Shown here piece by piece: positions 26,601-35,936 of a stretch of 64,000 bases of DNA. Below the pieces are notes generated by a model. That model searched no databases. It was given only the letters and a program-made list of their open reading frames with translations, and was not told the DNA's origin. Every line of letters starts with the position of its first letter. Within the stretch, counting starts at the first letter, position 1. The DNA comes from Roseobacter sp. (GTDB lineage: Bacteria; Pseudomonadota; Alphaproteobacteria; Rhodobacterales; Rhodobacteraceae), in contig JADFAE010000007.1 in NCBI GenBank assembly GCA_015665415.1, forward strand, positions 62,001 to 126,000. The letters are read 5' to 3'. A program made the translations under genes and the position numbers.

Positions 26601-29337
26601 CGGGGCTGGCCCCGGTGGAGGCATCGCGGCCCTTCTGCGCCTCGGCAGCGGCTGTGGTGCGCAGGGCGGCAAAAGAGCCGTCATCCTTGCCCTCGACATA
26701 TTTGGCCAGCTCTTCGTAGTTCTTGAAGGCCGCGACCACATCCTTGTCGACCGCCGCCAGCACATCATCCTTTTTCAGCTTGGCCAGCTCGGCGCGCATC
26801 TCGATGAGGTTTTTGGCCACATCCGCCGCGCCGTCGCCTGCGATGACGCTGTCGCGCGCGCTTTTGTAATCGCGCGCCGCCCCTTGGGTCGAGGCCTGGC
26901 GCAGATAGCTGTCACAAGAGGCCAGCTCATCCGTGGCGGCGGCGGCCTCCGGCAATTTGCGCAGATCAACCAGCCGGGCCTCCAGCGCGTCGCGCTTGGT
27001 CTTATAGGCGAGATAGTCATCAGCGCGGGTCTTATAGGCGGGCCAATCGCCCTGGCTGGCGCTCAGGATGCGGGTGGCGCTGTCGAATTTGCGCAGAATC
27101 GCATCCGAGGCGGCACTGGCGGATTCCGCCTCCATCCGGGTGATCACGTCATCAATGCCCGCCTTGCCGGCATGGGCCTTGAAGTCGTTGAGTTTGGCAT
27201 CAAACAGCGCCCGGATCTCGACATAGCCCTTGGCTTTGCGGCCCCGGTTGAGCAGATCCCAGGATTCGCGCTGCGCCAGGTCCAGTTTTTCCGCCGCCTT
27301 GAGCATATCGGGCTGCTTGGCCGGCTGGTTGGCATCCAGCGCCGCCTGACAGCGATCGATCCCCGCCTTGAGCAGGGCTTTGACATTGGCCGGAAAGCCG
27401 TTGAGCTCATTGAGATTGGCCTGCACCACCTTCAGCAGCCCGTCCTTTGCCACCCAATAGGTGGCACTGGGGTCGCCATCCAGCGCCAGGGCGCGGTGTT
27501 CCAGCACCTCCACATGCTGGTGCAGATCCGGCACCTTGTTCATCGCGGTGACTGCGGCCTCATAATCCTCAGCCGCCGCCTGGGTGACCCCGCCGTCATA
27601 GGCCGCAACCAGCGCCGCGATGGCCTTTTGGATCTGAGCCCGCGCCGGGGTGGCAGCGCGTTTGGGATCCACCAGGGTTTTGCGATCGGCCTGGATCTTG
27701 CGGTAATGGGCAAAATCATCCGCCAGCGCTTCCAGCATATCGCCGCGGGTCAGGAAAGAGACGATGCCACCGGACGCCTTCTGGAACTCGAATTTGGCCG
27801 CATCGGCCTCGGCGGCCACGATCTCGGCCTCCATCGCCGCCAGCTTGGCCTTGACCGGATCAACGCCTTTCAGCGCATGGGCCTTGATCGGCACCAGACG
27901 GGTGGCAAACAGCGGATGGGTCTGCTCCCAGGTCTGCTTGTCCTCAGTCAGCTGTTTCACCTTGGGCTCCAGATCCACCATCAGCTTGGTGGCAGCCGCC
28001 GCCGCCTGTTCCAGCTCTGCCACCTCTTTTTCGGGGGCGATCCCCAGATGGGTTGTGGCCTGCTGCACCGCCGTGGCCCAATCGCCCGGGGCAGGGGTGC
28101 CAAATGCGGCAATCAGCGCCTGAACCCGGGTCTTCACACCGCGCGCGGTCTCGAGTTTGGCCAGGGCCTGTTTCTTGGCCGGATCCTCGGTCTCGGCCTC
28201 AGGCTTGTCGGGCGTCTCGCTCTGTTTCTTGGGGGCTGCCGTTTCCGGTGCAGCCGCAGGCGATTTCTCTGTCTGCGGGGCTGTGTCAGACTGGGTTGTA
28301 TCAGACTGGGATGTGTCAGACGGGGCTGTGTCAGGCGGGGAGGCCGTCTCTGTTTCCGTCTCCTGCGCCGGGGCAGTGGCAGCGGCTTTGGCGGCCTCTA
28401 CCGCCGCCGCCAGCAGCGTCGACAGCGGACCGACCGATTTCAGCGCGGCGGCAAAATCACCCGCCCCGGCCTTGCCCTTGGCAAAATCCCAAACCGCCTG
28501 GATCTTGGCAATCTCACCATGGGTTCCGGCCAGAACCCGGCTCACATGGGGCTCCAGCTTGGCACAGGCCTCTTGCCAGCGGATCGCGCGCAGATCCTCC
28601 TGCGGCGGCGTCCCGTCATCATCCCCGGGTGTGGTCTTACCAGCGGCCTCCGTTGCCGCATCCGGCGGCGACTTGGCAGCCTGGGCCTTTTCAACCTGGG
28701 CCAGCGCCTTTTCCAGCTGGGTCAACAGCGCCTCGGCCTTGGGCAGCTCTCCCTTGGACACCAGTCCCGCCGCCCGTTTCAAGCCATCAACCAATTTGGC
28801 CTGGATCGCGCCTGTGAGCGGCGCAATTGCATCACGGCAGCGGGTCAGCCGCAGCTTCAGCGCGGCCGCCTCCTCTGAGGCGGCGCTGTCCGCCTGGGTC
28901 GCGGCGGCGCTGTCTTCGCTGTCTTGTGCCTGCCCCTGGGGGGCTGCGGCGGGGGCCTGCCCCGCCTCCTCCTGGTCCTCGGGGTCCTGTTGGAATTCGC
29001 TTTCTCCCGGCGCCAGCACCGCCAGTTTCATCTGGATGCCATTGCTGCGAAAGAAGATGCGGAAGTTTTTCAAAAGCCCGGCGGGTGGGTCGCTGAGACA
29101 AGAGAGTTTGAGCAGCTGGCCTTCCACCGCCAGGGTGCCATGGCAGGATTTCTGCGGCTGTACCCCGTCGGTTTTCTTGACCTGCAACAGCAATTTGTCG
29201 CTGCCGCGTTCCTTATGCATGATCAGGGCGCAATCTTCGGGTTTCTTGCCCAGAGCCAGCGCAAACTTGAGCTCCTTGTTGCGGGCCAGTTTGATCTTCT
29301 GTTTCAACTCTTTTACGGATTCTGCATCTAACGGCAC
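23620..29337 (-). CDS. Giant helical-repeat protein with C-terminal HExxH metallopeptidase-like domain
   Basis: 1905 residues from a GTG at 29337; further in-frame sequence to 29649 reads like intergenic DNA. There is no signal peptide. An N-terminal domain (~1-115) contains ELKFALALGKKPEDCALIMH. Then come a helical part (~115-330), a Pro/Thr/Ser linker (~330-380, SDT-rich), about 1150 residues of Ala/Lys/Asp-rich helices with apparent ~100-residue periodicity, and a C-terminal domain (~1560-1905). That domain has TLHEAGHAVDD (HExxH at 1735-1739) and GEWFSELYAAY near 1877, which could supply the third zinc ligand as in gluzincin-type toxin peptidases. Family not recognised as a whole. It could be a secreted effector or a cytosolic protease. 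Confidence 0.75.
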   Translation of the reverse strand: MPLDAESVKELKQKIKLARNKELKFALALGKKPEDCALIMHKERGSDKLLLQVKKTDGVQPQKSCHGTLAVEGQLLKLSCLSDPPAGLLKNFRIFFRSNGIQMKLAVLAPGESEFQQDPEDQEEAGQAPAAAPQGQAQDSEDSAAATQADSAASEEAAALKLRLTRCRDAIAPLTGAIQAKLVDGLKRAAGLVSKGELPKAEALLTQLEKALAQVEKAQAAKSPPDAATEAAGKTTPGDDDGTPPQEDLRAIRWQEACAKLEPHVSRVLAGTHGEIAKIQAVWDFAKGKAGAGDFAAALKSVGPLSTLLAAAVEAAKAAATAPAQETETETASPPDTAPSDTSQSDTTQSDTAPQTEKSPAAAPETAAPKKQSETPDKPEAETEDPAKKQALAKLETARGVKTRVQALIAAFGTPAPGDWATAVQQATTHLGIAPEKEVAELEQAAAAATKLMVDLEPKVKQLTEDKQTWEQTHPLFATRLVPIKAHALKGVDPVKAKLAAMEAEIVAAEADAAKFEFQKASGGIVSFLTRGDMLEALADDFAHYRKIQADRKTLVDPKRAATPARAQIQKAIAALVAAYDGGVTQAAAEDYEAAVTAMNKVPDLHQHVEVLEHRALALDGDPSATYWVAKDGLLKVVQANLNELNGFPANVKALLKAGIDRCQAALDANQPAKQPDMLKAAEKLDLAQRESWDLLNRGRKAKGYVEIRALFDAKLNDFKAHAGKAGIDDVITRMEAESASAASDAILRKFDSATRILSASQGDWPAYKTRADDYLAYKTKRDALEARLVDLRKLPEAAAATDELASCDSYLRQASTQGAARDYKSARDSVIAGDGAADVAKNLIEMRAELAKLKKDDVLAAVDKDVVAAFKNYEELAKYVEGKDDGSFAALRTTAAAEAQKGRDASTGASPDLDKVRSHLGEAIKQLEGILERVACKASFTSQRAAIRPAVETELKDGSSNNDNCLAAELVAINALLTAADDAAKAPGLDFGTGLSKVNEAQTQVAAARKKLAHFAEAKPLKALLAAPERRLIRSRDKALTFTNPIDAKESLQIEVDKVIGFRTQFDTDWAAGKHAAAVAKLKADVKRAQAYEAGRVDYVTTIKRRQQWIYDDEVNIAADPLVQKERDEIAAAKVKIADLLQQRLFKVAAKVVNDDSWAIDRGKDMLAARTAYEPKRLAAENKVKEAEAEYAKLAKHAGLGARVAALRKTYSDQHGSTAVPQRAFATASPAMDQLVTDCAPVIDDCKGHKIFEEACKAAVVKIQEVKDHEQAKYIAPLIARIEGKYDNMMELATQGRMGQAQALLDVLPQDCAAALVAARNNAALAGIGDDLEGMEDSDTAAITAAVEQLRAVFDALKWESEAEFAKGLDAAENQVDAIEAQLKTEPKAAKAALPAALKACEALQVEISHHKQLDELATRVISRITAKTAPFVKYSIIQEDAEALKAEVTTALKSARSGGDVTAASAAIEAVMDKHHALMGMAARHDQVITDCDALEAQHKTLLGSEQRYAIREDLEQLDGLILQAREAASKRDHDGAEAHVKAAKDKAVDAVAKDKMAGNVAPDPKNIKAILDRPDGDKQLDDMIKGLDASAQRRVLKVAFEAKFGCKLNIYIDASGTDSTGASRDRNAAGNLRTADAKKGPNIRRFYEVMSVLPPKDTRDNTSMKIFGYEDVETQKGSVYSGGPKAVVMREGDAHLSGVYGFGRPHEVGEVDDNCKPADQEQVDFFSWNTLHEAGHAVDDQRSFMKGVAGSATHGGWQEHGQIVKPVADAIAGHYQYDAAYVAQYMSGAANLALPECPTDVDPETWERRRSKCCAHVDMARAGNNPWASAIIAAKLNIGGRVYHESYKGGTWNSYAFAARKQAITGYQFRAPGEWFSELYAAYHSKKLKDQHPAVDWLKKLT

Positions 29338-29812
29338 GACAGTTCCCCCCAACCAATAACCTAAGGCAACGCATAAAAACGAGGACATCGGGGCCGCCCA
29401 AAACACGGGGCCCCAAATCAGGATGCACGCAGATCCGGGTTCGGTCCAGTTTTTTACCCCCCGGCGCCTGACAGCCCCCCGCTCCCGACAGGCCCTGATG
29501 TCCCGCCACACCGAGGCCCCGGGCCCAGGATCAGGCCCAGAACCGAGCGCGGGAAAAAAGGTCGGGAGGGGCCTGAGAGACGGTTGCCAAATTGCAGACG
29601 CGGGACCCAAGGGCCCCGCGTCAACAAAAAGGATAGGTGCTAAAATCACCTTTTCGACATGCCACCACTCACGGTTTTCAAAGCTGCCGGACTGCTGTCG
29701 AGTGTAGGTAACCTCATGATAGTGTCAATATGATACCCAAAAGGGCGAAAGTCTGTTTACTTTTACGCAACAGTCCGCAATCTAGACGGATAGGCACCAT
29801 GCTGGGGTGAAA
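29338..29812. other. Divergent intergenic region
   Basis: 475 bases between the giant gene and the winged-helix gene. The middle third is G+C-rich without coding signs, and the last ~110 bases are A+T-rich with ATGATA repeated (CATGATAGTGTCAATATGATA-like). Promoters in both directions are expected. Confidence 0.45.
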
Positions 29813-30106
29813 ATGTCTGAGATTTCAAAGCTGACGGAATTGAGAAAGCTGTTGCTGAACATGGAACACTCCATGGGCCTGCAGGATTTGTCTACGGTAG
29901 AGCGCGACATCTATTATGCCGCCAGCGATCACGCCATCAGTGCCGGGGCAGTGAAGACCACCGTGCTGCAGGATCACGCGCTGCTGGCCAGTGTCTCGCG
30001 CCCGACTTTTTTTCGCGCCCTGAAATCGCTGCAGGGCAAAGGCTACCTGGAGCAATGTGCGAACTCCGTACGGGGTTATTACATTGTTAAGACTCCCAAG
30101 CGATAA
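29813..30106 (+). CDS. Small winged-helix DNA-binding protein
   Basis: 97 residues from the ATG at 29813 with GGGGTG just upstream. The pattern LSTVERDIYYAA, then SVSRPTFFRALKSLQGKGYLEQ and a short beta wing (YYIVK), is a winged helix of the MarR/GntR-like fold with nothing added, so it would act as a dimeric regulator. It may control its own divergent region, the giant gene, or the polysaccharide genes. Followed after 66 bases by a membrane protein gene on the same strand. Confidence 0.7.
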   Translation: MSEISKLTELRKLLLNMEHSMGLQDLSTVERDIYYAASDHAISAGAVKTTVLQDHALLASVSRPTFFRALKSLQGKGYLEQCANSVRGYYIVKTPKR

Positions 30107-30172
30107 CCCCAGATAGCCGACATTTGGGCAAACCACATGTAGGCCATAGTGAGGCAACCACCGAGGGCTATC

Positions 30173-30721
30173 GTGACAACACAAGATCTGGCAAAAGAGA
30201 CCGCTGTGGTATCTCTGGCCTATCTGGTTGCCTTCTTTGCCACCTTCGAGATCCTGATGCCGGTGCAAACCGTGTTCTTTCCCGATTTTGGCAGCCGTGC
30301 CAGCCTGTTGTTCCTGCCCCATGGGGTGCGGGTGCTGGCCGCCTGGCTGCTGGGCTGGCGCTCGCTGCTGGCGCTGCTGCCCGGCGTCGTCACGGTCTTT
30401 GTCTATGTCGCCGGGATAGGTGCCTTTGTCCCCAGCCGCATCGCCGCCATTGTCATCGCCGTCACCGTGCCCGCCGCTGTCTTTCACCTGCTGCGTCTCA
30501 TCGGCTGGGATCTTTTCCCCGCGCGGCATCGGCGTCCCTGCTGGCCCTGCATCATGGTTGCCGGCCTGGTGATCTCTCTGGTGACATCGCTGCTGACCAA
30601 TTATGCCTTTGGCAGCGCGCCCGAGGATTATATCGCCTATCTGATCGGGGATGTCTTTGGCCTGTTCTTCCTGATGCTGATCCTGATGCTGAGCTTCCGC
30701 CATCTGCGCCGGGATATCTGA
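30173..30721 (+). CDS. Integral membrane protein, MASE1-like
   Basis: 182 residues from the GTG at 30173, chosen because GAGGG lies six bases upstream. Five to six hydrophobic helices are separated by short loops. The segment SLLFLPHGVRVLAAWLLGWRS resembles the conserved loop of MASE1 sensor domains, which usually sit at the N-terminus of signalling proteins. Here it stands alone, without kinase or GGDEF output. It could be a free sensor or a partner of another membrane signalling protein. The family call is tentative. Confidence 0.55.
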   Translation: MTTQDLAKETAVVSLAYLVAFFATFEILMPVQTVFFPDFGSRASLLFLPHGVRVLAAWLLGWRSLLALLPGVVTVFVYVAGIGAFVPSRIAAIVIAVTVPAAVFHLLRLIGWDLFPARHRRPCWPCIMVAGLVISLVTSLLTNYAFGSAPEDYIAYLIGDVFGLFFLMLILMLSFRHLRRDI

Positions 30722-30997
30722 TCTACTGCGCAGGGGTTGCCCCAGCAGACAGACCGGATGATCCAACAGGCCAAATCATCTGGACGGAGCCCCCTGTCAT
30801 GGCTCCCCCCTGACACCCGGGCCGCAGCGCAGACTCTGATGCGCTCCTGAGCCTGCACAGGTTGAATCCCACGTGGCTGAATCCGACGTGGCTCAAAACA
30901 CCTTGAAACAGATCATCCTACCCTGCCCCCGCAGCGCTCCGAGACCGGGGCGGGCGGCAGCAGCAACAGTCATCTCAGCCGCTGCGCTCACCTGAGC

Positions 30998-33784
30998 TCA
31001 ACTGGCCTGGCGCGGGGCCTCCTGATCCCAGCCACTGTCCTGATCCCAGCCACTGTCCGGATCACTGCCCAGATCACGGCCCCAGCCCATGTCCAGATCA
31101 GCCTCCTGATCGCGGCCCTGATCCTGGCTGCGGTCAAAGGCCTGCCCATCCGCAACCGCCGCGGTGCGAAAGCCGCCAAGCGCGGCATCCATCGCCTGGG
31201 CCTCCTGCGACAATCCGATGCTGGAGGAGGTCACCTCCTCGAAGAGGGCGGCATTCTTGGCGGTGGAATCATCCAGATGCCCCATCGCCTTGTTGATCTC
31301 CTGCAGGCTGCCCGATTGCTCCGAAGAGGCCTCGGAAATCTCCTGCATCAGGCTGGCGGCACTGCTCACAGAGCCCGAAATCTCGCCGATCACCTCGCCG
31401 GTGCGCGCCACCAGATCGGCCCCCAGCTCGATGTTCTGCCCGCTTTCGGCCACCAGGGTGGAAATCTCGGTGGCGGCTTCCTTGGAGCGATGCGCCAGGG
31501 TGCGCACCTCCGAGGCCACCACCGCAAAGCCCTTGCCGACATCGCCGGCCCGGGCCGCTTCGACCCCAGCGTTCAGCGCCAGCAGATTGGTCTGCTGGGC
31601 AATGCTTTCGATCATGCCGATGATCTGGGAAATCTTGTATGAGCTTTCCTTGATCCCCTCCATGGCGACATGGGTGCGCTGCACCACATCCAGGCTTTCT
31701 TCGGCGTTCTGACGCGCCACCTCCACCGAGGTCGAGGCCTCTCCCGAGGCCTTGGCGGTATGGGTGATCGAGACCGAGAGCTGGTTCACCGCGGCGGCGG
31801 TACTGGCCAGGGTCTGGGCGGTGCGTTCAGAACGTTCCGACAGATCGCGCGAGGCGGCGGAGATTTCCGAGGTGCCGCCGGCGATGGAGCGCCCATTGAG
31901 GCTGAGGCTGCTGACCGATTGCTCGAGCCCGTCCAACGCGGCGTTGAAATCATCCCGCAGCTTGGCGTAGCCCGCGCTCATCGGGGTGTCGATGCGGGTG
32001 GTCAGATCGCCCTGTGACAGCTGCGCCAGGCCTTCGCCAATGGCGGTCACGGCGGCGGTCTGATCGGCCTGGCGTCTTTCCCGCTCTGTGGCGGCGGCTT
32101 TTTCGTTGTCCGCCTTTTCCACCAGCCCATCGCGGAACACCGACAGGGCGCGGGCAATGCGATAGATCTCATCGCTGGCGCGCTCAAAGCCACTGACCGG
32201 GCTCATGTCGCCTGCGGCCAGATGTTCGGTGGTTTCGCTGATCCGGGCCAGCGGTCGGGTGATCAGGATCCGGGTCAGCACCAGGGCCAGTATCAGCACC
32301 CCGCCCGAGACCAGCATCAACAGTTGCATGCGCTGCTCGGCGAGGCCCATTTCGGCGGTGATACTGGTGGCCATCTGCGCGATCTCTGTCTGGCTGTCGG
32401 CCCCCAGATCGGCGGCATGCTCGGCAATGCTCAGCACCACCTCGGCGGTTTCCTGCGAGGCCAGCGCCGCAACCGCCGTGGCCTCCAGCTCCGCCACTTT
32501 GAAAATCGCCAATCCCTGGGCCGGATCCGCCATCGCGATCAGCCCTTCGAATTCGGTCTTCAGGCGGCCGCCGTCAAAGCGGACATAGCCCTGCAGCACC
32601 TGAGCGGCCTCGGCCAGCGGCGCGGCGGCCACACGGGTGGTCTGGACATCCCCGGATGCGGCCACATCCAAGGCCGCCAGCTGAAAGGCACTGATCACAC
32701 CATTGATCTCCAGCAGCCGGTGCAACATGCCAACCTGATTGTCCAACAGCCCCTGAATCGCCGTCTTGTTGTTGTCACTGGCCTGGCTGGCCGCCACCGA
32801 GAGGGTAAAGACCATCTTGTCCAGCGCCCGCGACAGCGGCGCAGAGCTGCTCTGGCGTGCCTTCATCACGATCTTGCGGTTTTCCTTTTGATCCTTGCGG
32901 CTGGCGCTCAGGGTCTCCTTGAAGACCTCGATACCGGCCCGCACCCGTTTGGCACCAAAGGCGTCCAGCCCGATCTCTTCCAGCTGCGCCAGCACCGGCT
33001 CCAGCCGGGCGACGGCATCGCGGGCCATGACCTCCAGCGCCTTGCGGGTCTGCACATCGCGGACATGACCCAGGGCCAGCGCCGCACCGGACAAGACATT
33101 GATGTCGCCGCGCGCCTCCAGCAGGGTCTGCAGGCCGCCAAACTGTTTTTCCACCAGATTGCTCAGCACCGTATCCACCTCGGCGATGGTCTCGCCACCC
33201 CCCGTCATCAGATTGGTATGGGCCTCATCCGCAATCTGCACCAACTTGCCCTGCAAATCAGCGCTGAGATTTTGCAGCTCGGCGCTTTGGGTCTCAACCC
33301 AGGCCTGGTTGCGAAACGCGCTCTGGCGGGCCGCAACCAGCGCCTGGAGGGTCGCGCCCACCTCTGCCGCCTCACTCTCAAAGCTTGTGCGCCGCGCCGC
33401 GGGCAGGGCGGCGACGCTCTGGTTCAACAGCTCCGTGGCATGGGTGATCTGCGCCTCGGCCTCGGTCAACTGGCTCTCGTCCTGGGCCAGCAACACCGCG
33501 GTCATGGCATTTTTGATCTCAGAGGCCGCGCCCCCCAGCGCATTGCTCATTTCCAGCTGCGGCAGCTTGTGTTCCGACAGGTCCTGCATGCGGCTGCCAA
33601 CACTGCCAAAGACCAGCGAGACCAGCACGCCACCTGCAACCGAAGCCGCGCCCATGGCCAGCAGGATCAGGGTGATCTTTGCGCCGATACTGGAAAAGGG
33701 TCGCCATCTGCGCTTGCCCGCGCCTGCATCTCCCGCTCCCAATTGACCTGCCTCTGCGGTGTCTGCTGCCTTATCTGCCGTCAT
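30998..33784 (-). CDS. Methyl-accepting chemotaxis protein
   Basis: 928 residues from the ATG at 33784 (GGGTGAT before it; a TTG twelve bases further up is less likely). Helix 1 (~35-60), an unusually long periplasmic region of ~430 residues that is mostly helical, helix 2 (~488-510), two HAMP units ([17 protein letters not shown] and [14 protein letters not shown]), then the signalling domain with the hairpin tip [37 protein letters not shown]. The C-terminal ~45 residues are an Asp/Gly/Trp/Gln-rich tail with a perfect 18-bp tandem DNA duplication at 31021-31056 ([12 protein letters not shown]). No other chemotaxis gene is near, so it would use the chromosomal Che system. Confidence 0.93.
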   Translation of the reverse strand: MTADKAADTAEAGQLGAGDAGAGKRRWRPFSSIGAKITLILLAMGAASVAGGVLVSLVFGSVGSRMQDLSEHKLPQLEMSNALGGAASEIKNAMTAVLLAQDESQLTEAEAQITHATELLNQSVAALPAARRTSFESEAAEVGATLQALVAARQSAFRNQAWVETQSAELQNLSADLQGKLVQIADEAHTNLMTGGGETIAEVDTVLSNLVEKQFGGLQTLLEARGDINVLSGAALALGHVRDVQTRKALEVMARDAVARLEPVLAQLEEIGLDAFGAKRVRAGIEVFKETLSASRKDQKENRKIVMKARQSSSAPLSRALDKMVFTLSVAASQASDNNKTAIQGLLDNQVGMLHRLLEINGVISAFQLAALDVAASGDVQTTRVAAAPLAEAAQVLQGYVRFDGGRLKTEFEGLIAMADPAQGLAIFKVAELEATAVAALASQETAEVVLSIAEHAADLGADSQTEIAQMATSITAEMGLAEQRMQLLMLVSGGVLILALVLTRILITRPLARISETTEHLAAGDMSPVSGFERASDEIYRIARALSVFRDGLVEKADNEKAAATERERRQADQTAAVTAIGEGLAQLSQGDLTTRIDTPMSAGYAKLRDDFNAALDGLEQSVSSLSLNGRSIAGGTSEISAASRDLSERSERTAQTLASTAAAVNQLSVSITHTAKASGEASTSVEVARQNAEESLDVVQRTHVAMEGIKESSYKISQIIGMIESIAQQTNLLALNAGVEAARAGDVGKGFAVVASEVRTLAHRSKEAATEISTLVAESGQNIELGADLVARTGEVIGEISGSVSSAASLMQEISEASSEQSGSLQEINKAMGHLDDSTAKNAALFEEVTSSSIGLSQEAQAMDAALGGFRTAAVADGQAFDRSQDQGRDQEADLDMGWGRDLGSDPDSGWDQDSGWDQEAPRQAS

Positions 33785-34187
33785 GATATCACCCAAGAAT
33801 TCGCATTTTTCCGGTCCAATTTCACCTGACCAAATATCGCAAAGACGGATCGCGGCTGGGCGCTACATATGTCGTCGCGCCAAGGCACTGTCCGGGCAAA
33901 GAGAGTCAGACCTGGCCCCTAGGCAGGCCACAAGAGAGTAAAAATACCATGAGTAACGCATAAGGAGTCCGGCAAATTTTAGCTAATTCCGCCCTCATTC
34001 AGGGCTGTTCCCCCCATAGGCCGGGCCCGCTCTGGGGCTCTTTACGGCCCTTTCCAAAACCTGTTCCGCCCGCTTGCACAGAGTAGAAATGGTTTGATGT
34101 CACCCCTTCTCTATTGGATAGAGGACCCGTTTATTCGACAGTGCGACATGTCATTTGTTGAAGTCAAAACAGGACGGCAGCCCCAAA
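33785..34187. other. Intergenic region at the edge of the low-GC patch
   Basis: 403 bases. No convincing gene. The composition becomes less G+C-rich here. It contains the chemoreceptor promoter side and the leader of the dead sulfotransferase-like gene. Confidence 0.4.
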
Positions 34188-34740
34188 ATGATGGTTTTCT
34201 TTAAAGAGCGTCTGGTTGTTCTTGCGGTTCCCAAGACCGGGACCTGCGCCTTGGAAAGCGCCCTGAGCCCAAAGGCCTCGGTGGCATTTCGCAATCCAAC
34301 CTATCTCAAACACACGCGGGCCCGCGGTTTTGAATCCGATTATCGCAAGCTGTTTGAGCGTCCCAATCTGCCACCTCTGGAGACCATGGCCGTCATGCGC
34401 GATCCCCTGGATTAGCAGGGCAGCTGGTTCCGCTATCGCCAACGCGCCAATTTGAACGGAGGCCCCACCAGCTCTGCCGGGGTGAGTTTCGATCAATTTG
34501 TGGAGGCCTATCTGGCGAAGGAGCGCCCCCCCTATGCCCGCATTGGCCGCCAGTCGGATTTCACCACCAACCAGGCCGGAAAACTTATCGTAGATCACCT
34601 TTTACCTATGAAAACCCGCCCTGCGCGCTTCAGTTCCTCGAGCAGAAACTGAAGCGGAAAATCACTCTGAAACCGGTCAATGCATCGCCGAAAAAGATCT
34701 GCCCCTCTCGCCTCAAGGCGCAGCAAAGCAACCGCCTCCC
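34188..34740 (+). pseudogene. Decayed sulfotransferase-like gene
   Basis: The frame begins MMVFFKERLVVLAVPKTGTCALESAL, with the PKTGT phosphosulfate-loop motif of sulfotransferase-like proteins common in Rhodobacterales. A TAG at 34413-34415 interrupts AVMRDPLD / QGSWFRYRQR where related proteins have Trp (TGG). After KLIVDHL one T is missing from the run at 34600-34603, and the frame resumes as TYENPPCALQFLEQKLKRK. A second one-base loss is likely at the A run 34691-34695 (NASPK / DLPLSPQ). The 3' end then runs into the opposite-strand TetR gene. Three lesions plus truncation indicate a fossil, although two are homopolymer events that could be read errors. Confidence 0.8.
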
Positions 34741-35373
34741 TCACGGTCGCGTCGCCGCCCCGGAAGCTGCGACAGATCCCTTTTCATCAAGCACCGATAC
34801 GGCGAGATCGATAAAGGAGGTCAAACGCGTCATGTCTGCGCCAGCTCTTGCCATGCCGGTGATCGCAAGCGCCTGGCCGGTGAGAAAATGCGCCAGGGCT
34901 TCCACATTTAGGTCCCTGGCCAACTCCCCGCGCTCCAAGGCGGCCTCGAGACATTGGCGAAACACAAGGGACTGCCGATCTATCAAGGATTGACTAAAGT
35001 CACGTGGCTTTTCCGGCAGCTGATGAGCGTCCAGAAAGCTGGCAGATATAAAGCAGCCGTTGGGCAAGTCCGCACAGGTCACGGTCGAGGCAATGCCGAT
35101 GAAAAGAGCCCGGAAAGAATCCGCAATCGGGGCTGGAGATTGCACAAGATCCGCCAGCATCGGTTCAGCGATCGTTTCAGAATAATTCTGCAACGCCTTG
35201 ATGAAGAGCTCCTCTTTATTTCCGAAATTCGCATAAAAGCCAGGCTTTGCCATTCCCGTCAGCTTTGACAGATCATTCAAACTGATCTCGCTATATCCCG
35301 CTGTCCAAAAATTGCTCATCGCAATCTGCAAAATGTCTGCAGGGTTGGATTTTTGTGGCCTTCCACGCGGCAT
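34741..35373 (-). CDS. TetR-family transcriptional regulator
   Basis: 210 residues. The N-terminal helix-turn-helix is clear: ILQIAMSNFWTAGYSEISLNDLSKLTGMAKPGFYANFGNKEELFIKAL. A helical ligand-binding domain follows, with a cysteine-containing TVTCADLPNGCFISASF stretch. Codon use is less G+C-rich than the polysaccharide genes. The gene is bracketed by a dead gene and a transposase remnant, so it was probably brought in by transfer. The leader has an A+T-rich stretch with AATCGGTATTTTA that may include its own operator. Its target is not apparent nearby. Confidence 0.88.
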   Translation of the reverse strand: MPRGRPQKSNPADILQIAMSNFWTAGYSEISLNDLSKLTGMAKPGFYANFGNKEELFIKALQNYSETIAEPMLADLVQSPAPIADSFRALFIGIASTVTCADLPNGCFISASFLDAHQLPEKPRDFSQSLIDRQSLVFRQCLEAALERGELARDLNVEALAHFLTGQALAITGMARAGADMTRLTSFIDLAVSVLDEKGSVAASGAATRP

Positions 35374-35478
35374 TTGACGTCTTCCTTAAATTAAATTCCA
35401 ATCGGTATTTTATATATTGACGGTGCCACCTTCAATCGACAAATACAATACCACTTGGTGTTCCTACCAGGTAACATG

Positions 35479-35927
35479 TCAACAAACCAAATGTGAGAGA
35501 TCCCATGCCCCAAAGGCCACGGGTCGACCATACTGAAGCAGGTAGCTGTCCAGCGCCTCGAAATAGCTGAAGGAGCTTTCCGACTTCACAAAACGCAGCT
35601 CCATCAAGGTGCTGGTGGCATCATCGATGAAGACGAACAGGGTGCAGGGCGGGGCACGATCCTCAAACCAGCGATGATCCGAACCATCGATCTGGATCAG
35701 CTCACCGTAGCATTCTCGGCCAAGCGTGGTTGGTGGAATGTTCGGCGATGTTTGCGCGATAGCCAAATTCCGTCCTCAATCATCCATTTGCGCAAGGTCT
35801 CGCGAAAGATCGTCGATTTATGGCGCTTGAGGACACGCGCCATCTCTCTGACAGGCACCTTTGCATGCCTCCAACGTTCTATTCTGCGCCGTTCTGTGAT
35901 AGATAGCTGGCTGTAAACACGCCCCAT
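35479..35927 (-). pseudogene. Chimeric transposase remnant (IS30-like head, ISNCY-like body)
   Basis: From 35927 the frame reads MGRVYSQLSITERRRIERWRHAKVPVREMARVLKRHKSTIFRE, an IS30-type helix-turn-helix. From about 35804 it continues in frame as TLRKWMIEDGIWLSRKHRRTFHQPRL, which matches the end of the DNA-binding part of a different family (ISNCY type). A one-base deletion near 35718-35722 shifts to the frame with GRECYGELIQIDGSDHRWFED and LFVFIDDATSTLMELRFVKSESSF, the DDE core of that family. It stops at YGRPVAF, where related proteins continue with YSDKH, near 35509. The remnant is inactive. The in-frame join of two families suggests recombination between elements. Confidence 0.75.
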
Positions 35928-35936
35928 AGTCGATTC

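Noticed and set aside
23653-28878. Very long plus-strand open frame opposite the giant gene
   Set aside because: It is the antisense shadow of the Ala/Lys-rich coding sequence; its translation is rich in Arg/Gly/Leu without domains, while the minus strand has a clear domain order and HExxH motif.
29423-29707. Possible 94-codon plus-strand gene in the divergent region
   Set aside because: No start signal, no domain, and composition like the surrounding non-coding DNA.
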